Source: Acanthosoma haemorrhoidale
Taxonomy: Eukaryota; Arthropoda; Insecta; Hemiptera; Acanthosomatidae
Direction: 5' to 3'
NCBI GenBank assembly: GCA_930367205.1
Contig: CAKNEZ010000030.1
Coordinates: 1-64,000 of the forward strand
DNA length: 64,000 nucleotides
A model generated the notes under the pieces. That model searched no databases. It had not been told where the DNA came from and worked only from the letters and a program-made list of their open reading frames with translations. Each line of letters opens with the position of its first letter. Position 1 is the first letter of the stretch. Made by a program: the position numbers and the translations under genes. Shown here piece after piece: positions 32,387-44,411 of the stretch.

Positions 32387-33751
32387 GGTAGGACCCTATT
32401 CACCACTTGCGCAGTCAGGTAATGGCACCATCACAGTCTGTAAATCTTCGCAAGATATCATAAATTTACAAACACTCTTGAACTTCATGGGTTCACCCGT
32501 TAAGTATTCCTTAGGTGTTACAGAGTTAGCAAATATATCCAGCAGGAATGACCCACTGCTTGGTGCATGGACCCTGAATGAAACTATGTTGCTAACGACT
32601 GACTGAAAAATAATTCAAACTTTATTATAATTTTATTATAATTTGTAATATATGTTTAGGGTGTTGGTTTAAAATATTTAAATTTAGATTAAGTTATTAA
32701 CTTTTACATGAAAAAATTTTTACCTTCATTTACTGTTCAAAATAAGATATTTTTTACAACTTCATTAATTACCATGGGATCAGAGAGATTACAGAATAGC
32801 ATACAGCGAATCAATATAATATATTAAAACAGAGACAACAGTTGTATTTATAATTGTGTAATAAGCATATAATACATGCATGCTATAGTATATTTTTTTT
32901 TACACACGGATAAAATTATTTATTTTACAAACATTATGTACTTATTTATTTTTTTTAAATGAGTAATTTTTTAATGTTTTGTAGGGGATGGAGGATTTAA
33001 ATTGTAAAAAGTGGAATATATAGAATAGAGTACTAGAATTTATGATTTGGAACAGAAATGAGCAGAGGAAAGATAGTCTATGTCAACTAGTTCTTATTGG
33101 CCCCCCATTCCTTCCATCTAACTATCTATTGTCTATGGGCTGCTAAATAAATCCAATTAAGTTGGGAGTACAGACTGGCAACACCGGAATCCTTGCGAGA
33201 CCCAAAAACAAGTCTTATGTTCACAGTTCATGAGTCACTTCCATCTTACATCAAGTTCCCCTGAGATACTGTTGTACACCACAAAACCGTAGTCAAAGAT
33301 GGGGAAAATGAGGGATGAAATTTGGGATTGGCTGGTTTGCTTGGGCAGATTATAATGGGAGTGATGCATTTGTTTTATGGTCAAAATAGTTCAACTAGAG
33401 ATTTGGAAACATGTGGTTTCCTTAACCTAGGTTTCTTAGGGATTTGCAAAAGAAAATGGGACAGGCATTGATAGTTAAAGGCAGCAATTAAGGGAGGGAT
33501 TTGAGAAGAAAACCTGAATCTGTGACAATGGCCTTTGACTTCTTATCATTGAGCCTTAGTAGGCATGTTGCAATCTACCAACTGATATAAGCTGCTTAAA
33601 ATATTTCACTTACACTATCAAAGGCATTCATTTAGTGAATCAATTTCACTTGAACTATCACATGATCTATACCAGATCTGCGAGTGTACTTTGCTAGTAA
33701 ATGAACTGTTGGCAATGGGAAATATAAATCGTTGGATGGGAAACTTTTCAC
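32387..33751. other. Largely non-coding, no gene assigned
   Basis: A frame at 32385-32606 (VGPYSPLAQSGNGTI and on) spans the right flank of the LINE but matches nothing I know. The rest is AT-rich without clear signals. Confidence 0.5.
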
Positions 33752-35098
33752 TAAATACTGTATTGTCTCAAATACAGGAAGAAGGATGGAATTAAAAGAA
33801 CTAGTGGACAGGACTTGCGGTTGAGGGTAATGGTCATGTGGGGGATTACACAATTGGAAGTAGCCGTTTTAATAGTTTTTTTAAATATCTTTGAGAGGAT
33901 AGGGAGTAGACTAATTGGACGGTAAGGTGAGGCGTCATTGGGTGGTTTACCGGGTTTGGTGAATATGAAAATAACGGAAAGTTTCCAGAGGAAAAGAAAA
34001 GGCGTCTTTTAGATAGTGCAATTATAAATGTAGGTTAGGAAGATTATGCCTTTAGGAAGGGACTGTTTGAGGATTTCAGGAGTAGGGAGATCATATCCAC
34101 GGAATTGGTGGAAAGGTAAGTTTTTCAGAAAGTATTTGACCTCAGAGGGGTTAACGGGTTTTGGTGAAAGAGAGAGAGGGATAGGTGAAGTGAGGTAATC
34201 TTCAACAGTTCTGCCTTGAGTATGGTTTTGATGATAAAGATGAGGTGTGAAAGTATAGGAAAGTTGCAGAGCGAATCTCTGCGACCTGTATCCATCCGAA
34301 GCTGCCTAGGACCCATCATCACGACAGAGTGGGTGTGAGACAGGATGATATTTTAGGAGTTTTTTAGTTACATTCCACAGGGAGTTATCCCTGGTAGACA
34401 GAGAGGAGAGGTGGGATTTAAAATAATCGGATCGGGAGGATGGCAATTACCGCTCTACCACTCTGCAGTAATGATTCTACGAGCGATGATCAGCAGGAGG
34501 TCAGATTATTTGCCACACTGTTCTAGAGCGGCGTTTGGATTGGATTAGATCTTTGAGATGCTGAGGTAAAGGCAGAGTAGTGAAACAATGCACTGCATCG
34601 TCTAGGTTTTTAGGGGCACTTTGAGGTCTACGGAATTTGCAAGAAGCTGGCGGATGTGGTCTCAATCAACTGGTCTCCTAATAAATAAATGAGGAGGCAG
34701 TTTGTGAATTGGGATTTTGTTTAACAGGGATAAAATAGGAGACAAGATTTGTAAGAAGGGAAATGAGAGGGGTAATTAGGGTTCTGAACTATGTAAGGAA
34801 TGAGGTCAATAGGCTAGTGAGATCTGAAGAACTTGAACGTGGAGGAATATGCAAAATGTGTGGTTGGGGATGGGATCGGGTTTGTTGGTTGCCAGGATGA
34901 ACGTAATACTGGGGAAGAGAAACTTGTGGACGAGGAGTGGGCAGTGCCTGTGATTGCTCTCTGTTCCGAACTACATCGGTAAAAGAGGCAGAAGGCCTCA
35001 CATTTCTGGCTGGGCCGCTTCTTGAGCTGCCTGTGGCTGGCTTTTCTTCTTCTGCCCAACAACACTGTTCGTTCCTAGACTTCAGGATTCTGTAATCA
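33752..35098 (-). mobile_element. Decayed Jockey LINE with internal deletions
   Basis: Pieces of the 1140-5773 element appear in the same order on the minus strand: the RT end (near 33760-33840), an RT N-terminal segment (33845-34110), the region before the RT (34125-34450), part of the endonuclease (34580-34715), and then ORF1 3' sequence (34720-35098, NREQSQALPTPRPQVSLPQ). Deletions join the RT interior and skip the endonuclease N-terminus. The coding is full of stops. Its ORF1 end meets unrelated sequence near 35098. Confidence 0.82.
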
Positions 35099-35640
35099 AT
35101 TGCTCAAAATTTTGTGCGTATTCCTCCGTGATTAACTGGGAAGTCCTCTTGACGGAATTGACTGGTCTAGACGTATCGATATTCAGTCGCCTGGTCCACA
35201 ACCTTTCTAGAACTGGGCTGAAGTGGTCCGGTACCACAAAGTGAACTTGCACCCTACCCGATGTCGTTTTCCTCAGAAGAAGAGATGCGGAAAGGTACAT
35301 AGTCTTCTTTCCACGCAGCTTTTAAGCCGATTGACTCTTTAAAATGATGGAGAAGAGAACCTTTTCAGTTGTAGATGTAGGATAACTACTACATAAAGTG
35401 ATCTTCGAATAATTTGTTTGCAACCATAGCTGAAACTTACTTGTCGTTTCTGAAGAAATTTTATGGATCCCAGGTTGCAATCATATTTAACAGGTAGCCT
35501 GCACATACTGGCACCAAGAAGTCTGAGCGATTGCGGCGCACAAAGATGAACCGTTCCCCTGTAGTTATATTTGAGGCAAATTCTTTCCACCAAGTACCTA
35601 AGGAAATTTTTTACGCAAATGGACACAATTAGAGTTGCCT
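35099..35640. other. Unassigned sequence
   Basis: A minus frame at 35082-35300 (VHFVVPDHFSPVLERLWTRR) is not recognised. No other support was seen. Confidence 0.4.
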
Positions 35641-36195
35641 GATCAAACTTCTGAAAGCAGGCCTTGAAATGTATGGTATTGAAGTCAGGCAGGCCATTAG
35701 TTGGGCTGAGAAACATGAAAATGTGGTAATAGTTGGTGAGGATGTGGATCTGGTAATGCTGATGACAGGGTGAGGGCACTCATTCAGCAACTTGTCCTTA
35801 GGCAAGACCAAGGGGAAGGGCAGCTAGCGATGTATTATTCTCAACTGCATCATTCAACAGACCTAAACATTATCCCTTTTATCCAAGCTTTCAGTGGATT
35901 TGACACCACATTAGTAATCTTTAGACAAGGTAGGATAAAATTGTGCACCATTGTAATGTAAATTTCGGGGAATGAAAGGACTAACAGAACCATTCATGGA
36001 TCCATTGAGCAGACAAGTTGCCATCGCTTCAGTTAGGGAACAGGTTCTACAAACTTTGTACACAGGCCACATTGCACCAAACAAATCTTTGGGCACATTG
36101 TGATTCAGCTTGTTTGCAAAGTTTGTGTCCAAGAATAAAGTTCAAAAATCTCACGTCTGCCACCTACATAAGATGCTGCATGCTACCATTCCTAC
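35641..36195 (+). pseudogene. Fragment of an uncharacterised transposon-associated arthropod gene
   Basis: Readable plus-strand blocks are EVRQAISWAEKHENVVIVGE followed by DVDLVMLM, then LNIIPFIQAFSGFDTTLVIF with RQGRIKL, then VREQVLQTLYTGHIAP and, after one stop, SKNKVQKSHVCHLHKMLHAT. The pairing of V-V-x-G-E-D-x-D-L with F-S-G-x-D-T-T and a later L-x-x-L-Y-x-G block recalls a family of large hypothetical arthropod proteins, likely from transposons. I do not know its function. Frame changes near 35770 and 35960 and at least one stop make it a pseudogene. Confidence 0.55.
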
Positions 36196-39003
36196 ATTAG
36201 CTTCCAACTAATTCAATGAAAGAGGAATGAAATTATTCATAACCAAACCTTGTGTGTAGTTTTTATAATAAAACTCAACCAATAACAAAGGTAATTTATT
36301 ATTTTATGCTACAATAATAAATAAATTGTAGCAATATATTACCTAGGTTTATAATTAATAAATATATATATGTAACTGTATTCACAACTAAGTATTATAG
36401 CATATTTGAAGTAAAAAGTCAATCAAATATAAATTGCACTTTATTTACTTCCTAGTAGGCATTTTTAGAATGATTTGGAGTTGGTTATTATGTATGATGT
36501 GCAAATATTTTTGCATGATAGAATTGATTTCTTTCTAAAGTATCAATAAAATTATAAAAGAGCTTACTAAAAATGTGCATTGTTAAGTCTTACCTGCATT
36601 ACAAAGCGTTTTAAACTAATGCCATCATAAGAATCCCCATCACTATCATAAAACTTTAGATTGTAATGAAATATTAATGTTTGATTGCATGTTTGTGGGA
36701 ATGGTTATTCTTACAGTCGCTGCACCTGTAATGCTTACTTATTGAATACAATTAAACTGATTAACTTTAAATTGTTATGTGGGCTAACTTACTATGTTAA
36801 AATTTGGTAATTACTTAGGAATAATCTTATCATAACATTGCATATAACACAAATCCCAGCAAAATTAAATTGTCTAATTATTTCCATGGCTGACGGGAAG
36901 GGCCAATTTCACTAAATTAGTAATTAATTTGGTTCAAGAATGACTTCTTATCTAAATACCTGATTAAGGTCTAGTCCTAAAATATTAGAGCTGATTACTA
37001 TTCAACTATTTTGTTTACAAATTTTGTGTTAAATCTTACTTAAATAAATGAATCAATATTTATGACATGATGAGGTGGTTTGACTAAGCATAATACTTCC
37101 ATTTTCATTCCTAAGAATTTTTACCCCCAAGAATTGCAATTCTTCAGATGAAGTTAGATCCCTAACATTAATGACAGCAATTAAATGAGATTTAAGACTT
37201 TAGATGTTAGATTAAGGTCAAATAATTAAGCAGTGGTACAAATAAAATGTTTATTATCATATGAAATACGCAAAGTTAATTAGAGAGTGATTATCGGAAC
37301 AACGAGCGACAGAAAACATGGTGGACAAAACAGAACCTCTCTCTTATCTAGGCAGTGTTGCCTTACAAATTTACAATCAATTATTGTCGAATTGAGCACC
37401 AACAAAAGATGCACTTTAATTGCAAATTAATGTATGTATGTGCACATATAGTATTGCCAGGTTGATCTCCTGCGCCTTTGCATGCTCTTATTTTCCAAAT
37501 CCTAATTTCTATCTTATCTTGCCTTGTATTTTTTACAACTCTTTTAAGGTAGTAACTTCAACATTGGACTTTGCAATTTGCTCAAGGGCCGATGTTTTGA
37601 AGTTGTCAGTAAAGGTAGGGTGTAAAATGTTTTAAATAATGTATTTTTGGTTTAAAATTACATTATTTACAGAATTAATTAGGAGAAGCCCAGTTAAAGA
37701 CATACGAACAAGAAGATACGACAAAGTGACCATTTTTCTTTTACCAGTACAGAGTCTATACATTTTAAATATGATTTAATGTTTTTAATTTTTTTGGAAT
37801 TGCTATATTGCCCTAATTGTGTATATTGTTTATTAAAATAAATCCATGACACAATACCTTATGATGAGGTTAGGCCGTTCAAAGGTTGCTGCTAGTGTAA
37901 TTGGAACAAGGCATAATCTCTCAATCTTTATTCTGTTTTCTTAGCCAGATTCGCTACTTATTTATTTAATTAGCCACACCATGAAAAATGGCTGGCGAGA
38001 AATTGACAATCTGCAGTAAAGATTGAAAATCTTCATTTTTGTACAATCTTATTTTCCCCCATAATTTTAGTTTGACCATGTCTTTCATTTCTTTATAAAT
38101 ATAGCCAAAGGCCATGGTTCAGTTAATGTTTAATGTCCTTTCTTTTTTGTGTAAAGATAATTTGAAATCAAGCCGATAACTTTTATTTTATAACATTAAT
38201 TTGAAGATTAGCTAACTAATAATCATTATCTAAACTTCAGTCGAATATAGTCTGTTTACCAGTTCTTTGTTTGTGAGTATATGTTCCAACCCCTTCCTAA
38301 CTCCCAACATCAAGGCTGGAACTATACAATGTCAATGCACTGAGATTTATAAACTTCGCTACAGCACATGACATGGTTATTGGTGGCACATTATTTTATC
38401 ATAAATCGATACATTAAGGAAATTGGCTGTCTCTGCTGATGGACATGCGAACACTCAAATAGATCACTTCTTAGTAAGTGCTAGGCATAAATATAGTATA
38501 ACGACTGTCTGTACATGCATAACATGGCGAAGGTACAAACGCTGATTCGGACCAGTACTTGTAGTAGTCCAACTTCGGGATAGAATATCCCTGTTAAAGA
38601 GTCACTGAACGCAGTGAGCTCATGAATTCAATAAATCCTTTGTGATTTAGGTGACTAGTGGAAGTACATAAGGGGTGCTTGGATATCCAAGATACGGCAA
38701 ACTTTGAGACCTTGTTGTGTGGGGTATCCCAAGATGATAAAGGCTAAGATCCAAGCAGCTGTTGTAGTCCAACAAACAATAAAAAGAGAACAAAATCAAC
38801 TCTACCAAAAAAAAAAAAAAAAAAAAGAATTAATTAATAATTTAAAGAGGAAGAACTACAGTGAAAAATTATGTATCGCAATGATTCTAGACAATTCTTT
38901 TGGAAAGTGAACAAAGCAGAAAAACATTCAAGTCTAGGCTGTTTCTAGGAGCATAGGTAGTAAACCTGAAAATCTAAGAGAGACGCCAACAAAACTTCTA
39001 TGA
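36196..39003. other. Long non-coding AT-rich stretch
   Basis: No gene, LTR or LINE signal is visible across about 2.8 kb. A run of 20 A at about 38807-38826 ends a sequence starting somewhere after 38640, which could be a small retroposed transcript. No duplication was identified around it. Confidence 0.5.
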
Positions 39004-39007
39004 ACTA

Positions 39008-40345
39008 TTAATTCAGTAAACTCCAAAGAGATGGAAGAGGTAAAGCAAAATAATCTTGGTGGTGATTTCCCCATAGGAGTACCCCTTCCTCTTCATGGAG
39101 CTCAACACGGCGAAGAGAAAACGGGAGGAGTTCTTCCGGGATGGTATGAGGCCATCCAATTTTCAGATACGTTGATATTTTCTTCAGGATGCCATATTTT
39201 TTTGTCCACAACAAGATGTCTTTATACTGTAGAGGTAGAGTTTCGTTTTCTTCGAATACGTAAAACAGCGCTGGGTCCAAACTTTCTCCTAGTTCCGGAT
39301 CAGTCTTTAGTGGTGCTCTCGATAACCAATCTGCGCTGTTTTTATTTGACTGCACCCATTCCACGTCATAGTTATAATTTGCTAGAAGTAGCCTCTAACG
39401 TTGCAAACGGTTTGCCGCACAAATTGGCACTCCCTTTTTTGGTCCAAAAATTGATAACAAGGGTCGATTGTCATTAGCCAATATCCATTTCCTTCCAAAA
39501 AGATACAAATGGAACTTTTTCACACCAGACACCAATGCAGCGCCTTCCTTATGCAATTGACTATACTTCGTTTCCGCTATAATCAACGTTCTGCTAGCAA
39601 AAGCTAACAGCTTTTCTTCTCAATTTGGTCCTTGGTCTTTCTCCCAGTCCTTGGTCCGAACCATCAACGGTTAACTTGATAGGCAAATCTGGATTATAAT
39701 GTGCTAAAGAGCGATTTTCCTCGACTATCCTCTTGATTTTTGTGAGAGCGGTTTGAAAACTGGCATTACAATCCCATCGAATGTTTTTCTTCAGAAGCTG
39801 GTGAAGAGGGTGGAGGGTCGATGACAGTGCTGGTAGAAATCTCGCCAGATAGTTCACAAACCCCAAAAAAGCTTGCAGCTCTTTAATATTTTTAGGATTT
39901 GGTGCCATTACTATAGATTTTATTTTCTCATCAGTCGAATGCAAACCTGAAGCGTCAATTCTGAATCCAAGATATTCAATGGATGTTTTTCCAAATTCGC
40001 ACTTTTTTGCAGAAAGGGTTAACCCCGCTTTCTTGAATCTTTCAAGAACCTCTATGACTCGTTTTCTTAATGTCCCAAAATCCGGTGCTCCAACCTCAAC
40101 ATCATCCAGTAGGGCTACCACTCCCTCAGTTCCTGCTAACACATTGTCTACAAATTTCTGAAATTTGGAAGGTCCAACACAAATACCATAGGGCATACGG
40201 GTATATTGGAATAAGCCTTTCTGCGTGGTAATAGCTACTAGTTTGCGAGATTCGAGATCCAACTCACACTGTTGGTAAGCATGGCTCAAATCCATTTTGG
40301 CCTAAACCATATTTCCCCCCAATCTCTGGAACAAATCTTCAATTC
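39008..40345 (-). pseudogene. Gypsy RT palm and RNase H (stops and frameshifts)
   Basis: RT continues from the N-terminal part at 40350: PRIEDLFQRLGG after a stop, another stop, then KMDLSHAYQQCELDLESRK, MPYGICVGPSKFQKF and the catalytic LLDDVEV, in which the second and third positions are Asp. The connection region is EYLGFRIDASGLHS and LQAFLGFVNYLARFLP. RNase H begins LTVDGSDQGLG, then after frameshifts IIAETKYSQLHKEGAALVSG, ILANDNRPLLSIFGPKKG and NSADWLSR. The tail ends near 39008 before any integrase. The first RNase H Asp and Glu are present. Confidence 0.87.
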
Positions 40346-40349
40346 TAGG

Positions 40350-41309
40350 TCACGGATAAGGATCCATTTTCAAGCAAGGGTTGAGGGTCAATTTATAATC
40401 TCCACAAATCCTAGTTTGGCCATTTCGCTTCATAGCTGGAACAATAGGGGAACCAAATTCACTATACTCAATGGGCTCCAAAATTCCTTCCCGCACCAGG
40501 CGGTCAATTTCCTGATCAACCTTGTGTCTTATGACGTACGGTACCGGCCATTGTTTTATAAACTTTGGTTTGACTTCCGGTAAAAGATCTAATTTGATTT
40601 GTCCTTTGTTATATTTGCCAAGTTTTTCCGTAAAAACTTCTGGATACAAACTCTTGAGTTCCTCGTCCAACTTTTCTGCCTCAATGCCATGTTCCAAATT
40701 TTGATAAAAAATTGAGTGGGCTGAATCTTCAGCAAAAATGGTGAATCCCAGAGCTTTAAACCACGATCTACCTAACAACGGTGGTCCCTCTGTTTCAACC
40801 ACATAAAATATCAAATTTGAACCCTTTCTATCTTGACATTCTACGTCCACTGTAACATCATAGCCCACCGGAGAGATTTTTTCTTTGAGATATGTAGTAA
40901 AATTCTTTTTACATGGAATTGGGGTGACCTGAGGGAATTGTTCAAGAAATATTTTTTTCGGAACAATAGTGCTATAGCACCCAGTGTCAACATCAAAACA
41001 AATAACCTGGGACTTTAGCTTAAGTTCAATATGATACTCACTTGTGCTACCTTCAAGTATTTTGTAAAGATATTCTTCATCTGAGTTTTCCTGGACGAAA
41101 TGTGTTTGTTCAGTTTTGCCGGTCTTCTTATCCGGAGCAGGTAACTTGATTTTATTTGGGCAAACTTTTTGTAAATGCCCCTTTATTTTGCAAACTTTAC
41201 ATTTATAATCTTTGAATCGACATTTATTTGCATCATGCCATGTCGCCCCACAAACTTTACAAAGATTGGTATTTACCTGTTGATTTGGTGTTTTTTTGTG
41301 CTCTAACAT
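40350..41309 (-). CDS. Gypsy Gag zinc knuckles, protease and RT N-terminus
   Basis: This open frame of 319 codons has two knuckle-like motifs (CKVCGATWHDANKC and CKVCKIKGHLQKVC, residues 18-50). The aspartic protease has FDVDTGCYSTIVP in place of the usual DTGA/S, followed by LLGRSWFKALGF (about 105-200). The RT N-terminus has WPVPYVIRHKVDQEIDRLVR, EPIEYSEFGSPIVPAMKRNG and RICGDYKLTLNPCL. The frame ends at an in-frame TGA after MDPYP, inside the RT. Protease active-site Cys after DTG is unusual and could be decay or a family variant. Confidence 0.85.
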   Translation of the reverse strand: MLEHKKTPNQQVNTNLCKVCGATWHDANKCRFKDYKCKVCKIKGHLQKVCPNKIKLPAPDKKTGKTEQTHFVQENSDEEYLYKILEGSTSEYHIELKLKSQVICFDVDTGCYSTIVPKKIFLEQFPQVTPIPCKKNFTTYLKEKISPVGYDVTVDVECQDRKGSNLIFYVVETEGPPLLGRSWFKALGFTIFAEDSAHSIFYQNLEHGIEAEKLDEELKSLYPEVFTEKLGKYNKGQIKLDLLPEVKPKFIKQWPVPYVIRHKVDQEIDRLVREGILEPIEYSEFGSPIVPAMKRNGQTRICGDYKLTLNPCLKMDPYP

Positions 41310-41575
41310 AATTTACGGGCTCTTTTTTGATTGGACCACTACATGAAAACTCATTTAAATCATAATTTGTGGAAGAAGCTTCTTTCGATGTTGCTATCTT
41401 GACTACATTGTCCCTCTGGGCCTTTTCCGCATCCTCCTCGAATAAACGATCTCTAATCGGCCCTTTGTTCATGCCGACAACAAAACGATCTAACAAATTT
41501 CCGTCGAATCGAGCTCCAAAAGCACAGTTAGCTAAAGGGATTCTCGGCCTTCGTCTCGTTAAAACTAGCACCTCC
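41257..41575 (-). pseudogene. Gypsy Gag capsid fragment
   Basis: The minus frame reads ANCAFGARFDGNLLDRFVVG, then PIRDRLFEEDAEKAQ. This is the conserved capsid pattern (C-x-F-G, then L-x-D-R-F-V-x-G and I-R-x-x-L) of Ty3/gypsy Gag. It overlaps the next frame by a frameshift near 41300. Upstream of 41571 the similarity ends in unrelated sequence. Confidence 0.8.
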
Positions 41576-41789
41576 TTGGGAAAGACTTCTCCCTCGCGGA
41601 CGACGGTTGCCGTGGCCCTACAAACTTACCATGTAGCGTCTCCCACAGCAATCCAGTCTGCTTCTCTCCGGTTCACATTCGCCTTTGGGATCCAAACGGT
41701 TTTTGCCTACCCTTAGACACCGAGACTGAATTCTTAGTCATTCCAAGACCACATAAACTACCTACAAACCTACCCTGTTCCTCTTCTCC

Positions 41790-41937
41790 TGAACATAGTG
41801 CATTGTCGGGGCACATGCCTATCAGATATGGAGTCAGATAGTTAGACCGTCATGAAACGATTGTCCAGGTCATAGCCTAATAACCCTCACTTCATCACCA
41901 GGGTAACTCGGCACCCCCTCGTGACGACCCGACAGAT
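41790..41937 (+). repeat. Diverged 3' part of a gypsy LTR
   Basis: Matches the last 150 bases of the LTR at 53220-53838: GAACATAGTGCATTGTCGGG, a region like AACGATTGTCCAGGTCA, and an end CGACCCGACA. It is clearly more diverged than the 19130 and 53220 copies. Confidence 0.8.
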
Positions 41938-43018
41938 GTATTTCAGCAAGAGTTAAGTTTTATAGTTAAGCTAGTAAGTTCCCTGTAATCTTCATATCGT
42001 TTATATTCAATCTAAGTTCATATTCATTCAGTACAACATTAGTAATATAGTATATATACAGTAGTTCCGTTTTGATCACTACGTTAATTTATTAAGGTAA
42101 GTATAAATGAACCAAAGATGTGCGAATGCAATGTCCTCATGATTTGATAGAGCAATCAAATTGGTCAGTAGTTGAATAGTTAGATGTCATCCATACTATT
42201 CAAATATTCTAATTATTCCATTAGAGCGTAACAGCGTGGCGTTTGAGGTAAGTCAGGTACATTATTTTAATTGTAAATATATAATGCATAAATGTATCCT
42301 TAGAAAAGATACATCCTTTATATATCGCCTTACAGTTTTTTGTATTCAAATACAGTTGTAGATCACATAAAGTATTGTATCGAAACGCAGTATCAGTCTT
42401 AACTTAAATACAAATCTTTCAAACGTAGCAGTGTCTTGCCCACTCTTCATCAGAAGTCAAAAGAAAGATAGAACTTACGTCAAGCCCTAAGTTCATAATT
42501 GAAACGGAGAAATAACGCCATAAAATCTTCCCCTAAGAACTACACCCAGTCATCATCGACAACTGAATAATGACCTAACCGAGTCTTGAAGATTGTTGTG
42601 GTCAATATTGAAGTCGTATTTCGATGCAGAACTCCTTTTGCCTATCTATGAAACAAATTTCTGTACTGCTTCCTCGCACTCAATTCGTCTTAAAAGACTT
42701 TTTGAATTAATTTTTTTCCTGCTGACATTCTCGTTGAATGAATGAAAAGTGAATATGTTTGAGATATTCAAAAGGATTAGTGGATGTAATGCATTTTGGA
42801 TCGTAAGGGTGATTCTTACAGCTATCCTTCGGACCTGCGGATGGACGGACGGGCTCGGCGACAAATAGAAGAGCAGATAGTACGTAGGCAGAGGAAGCGT
42901 GCTCGCTATCTGTCACCCTGAGAGGGGCCGCTTTGGCTAATGCCCCTCTCCAAAACTGGTCACGGCAGCCGCTTCCAGATATATCTTTCCAGGTCTGAAG
43001 AACTCTTCCCAAACTTAC
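41938..43018. other. Non-coding, possible intron
   Basis: AT-rich sequence downstream of the exon candidate on the minus strand. An open frame continues past the donor to 42707, but nothing in it is recognised. Confidence 0.4.
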
Positions 43019-43168
43019 AAGGTATCCTCCTGCGTTTTTTTGCTTAAACAGCTGCCAAAAACTGGTCCAGTTGAAAGACCTGTGCCGTACCTCTTGAGTA
43101 TGATCAGAAGAAACATTTCCGACCGCGTCCTCTTCGTCGAGTTCTTTTCTCACCCCATAGCCGTCAAC
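43019..43168 (-). CDS. Candidate host exon (150 bp, phase 0)
   Basis: On the minus strand a polypyrimidine tract and CAG (43171-43169) precede GTTGACGGCTATGGGG. After exactly 150 bases comes CTT followed by GTAAGTTT (donor at 43018). The 50-codon frame is open (VDGYGVRKELDEEDAVGNV, ending FKQKNAGGYL) and phase 0 at both ends. It is mixed polar and acidic with Trp and Phe near its end, unlike the transposon remnants around it. I do not recognise the protein. The open frame reads on to 42707, so an unspliced reading of 148 codons from the ATG at 43153 is the alternative. Confidence 0.4.
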
Positions 43169-43659
43169 CTGAAAAAAAGTCCTTATTAATTTGTTTGTTA
43201 TTTCAAATTGAAATCAAAACCCTCAACCTTTTTTTTTTATTAGTTAAATTATACTTTTTTTTTTTTACACATATGAAGGGGTCACAGGAAAATACAAAAT
43301 AAGTCTATTTTGTGTTTTCGGCGGGATATTGTAGCTCTCAGAAAGAGGAATCGAATAGTGTGTACTGTTCAGAAGAAAAGCTAAACACCTAGTCAGGGGA
43401 AAAACGATATAATTACGGTTTGGAGAAGAATTGTCTAGCTCCTTATGCGGTGTGAGTTAACACCCTCCTCTCTTTTATTTTATATACTGAATACTAATTA
43501 GGTTTAATTTTGTGACTTATGTACTTTAATTTAAACAATATAGTATGATATTTTCATGAAAAAAATTGATTTCCCTCTAACCCGTGAATTATCTTCATAT
43601 TGTTTTTTCTTACAATATTTCGTTTTATATTTTTTATTCTTGGTAAATATGTTTATTTT

Positions 43660-44411
43660 TTACTACTTTAGCGAACTGTTCGCATTGTATTCTTGGTAAA
43701 GCTAAAAAGACAAATTTGTATATGGTTTCTGTGCCTAAATTAATTCATTTTCACATAAGCCCGGCTATATCCCTTCGGCTGAAATTGTTAACATATATGA
43801 GCGTCCTGAGGCCAGCTCTACTGTTTGGGACACCACTCTTCCGATTCCTACACACTAGCGCCATAACTAGAATCCAGAGCTTCAAGAACAACATCCTGCG
43901 CACGGCACTATGGCATACCCCATTCGTGATATGAAGGCTCCCGACATCCACAACAAGTTCGAAGTCCCCACCATCACCGAAGCCATCCAAAGAAAACTCA
44001 TAAAGTTCTTTGACTCGATGAAACATAGCCAAAACCCTCTATTCCGAGACTTGACACCCCTACCACTACCGGCAAGATGGCAACTCTCAAGATCTTGTAA
44101 AGCAGACTAAATGGTGGACATCACGGCGCTTGGCCCACCAACAACAAGCCTCTAACGGGCACCCAACACTGCTATCCGACTAAATAAGACTGCACTACAT
44201 GCCTAGAGGGGCTCTAGGCCCAGCCACCATTGGACTCTCACCACTGTACCGCAATTATCAACCTCTACCGAGGCTTCCCACTCTCCTTAATTCCCTCACA
44301 CCACCTTCATGCAGGTACTCCTAGTACAAGGATCTGCTCTACCCAAATATCCCCTTATTTTCCCCTCATCCTTAATCTTATAATTAGAGAGGTAAGGAAA
44401 AAAAAAAAAAA
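43660..44411 (+). mobile_element. LINE 3' fragment with A-tail, third family
   Basis: The plus-strand frame SPAISLRLKLLTYMSVLRPA with LLFGTPLF, and after a frame change DIHNKFEVPTITEAIQRKLI and KFFDSMKHSQNPLFRDL, corresponds to the last part of a Jockey-type RT ORF. It is related to, but clearly distinct from, the fragments at 6205 and 11721. It ends in an A-run at about 44398-44411 after a 3' UTR. Confidence 0.8.

Larger units (their letters stand above)
39008..41575 (-). mobile_element. Ty3/gypsy internal fragment: gag end, protease, RT, RNase H
   Basis: This is the minus-strand internal part of a gypsy element, truncated at both ends. It lacks LTRs, the first part of gag and the integrase. 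Its 5' edge (41575) falls in the capsid region, and its 3' edge falls shortly after RNase H. The gag N-terminus at 48316-48612 (plus strand) would complement it, but I cannot show that both belong to one family. Confidence 0.9.
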
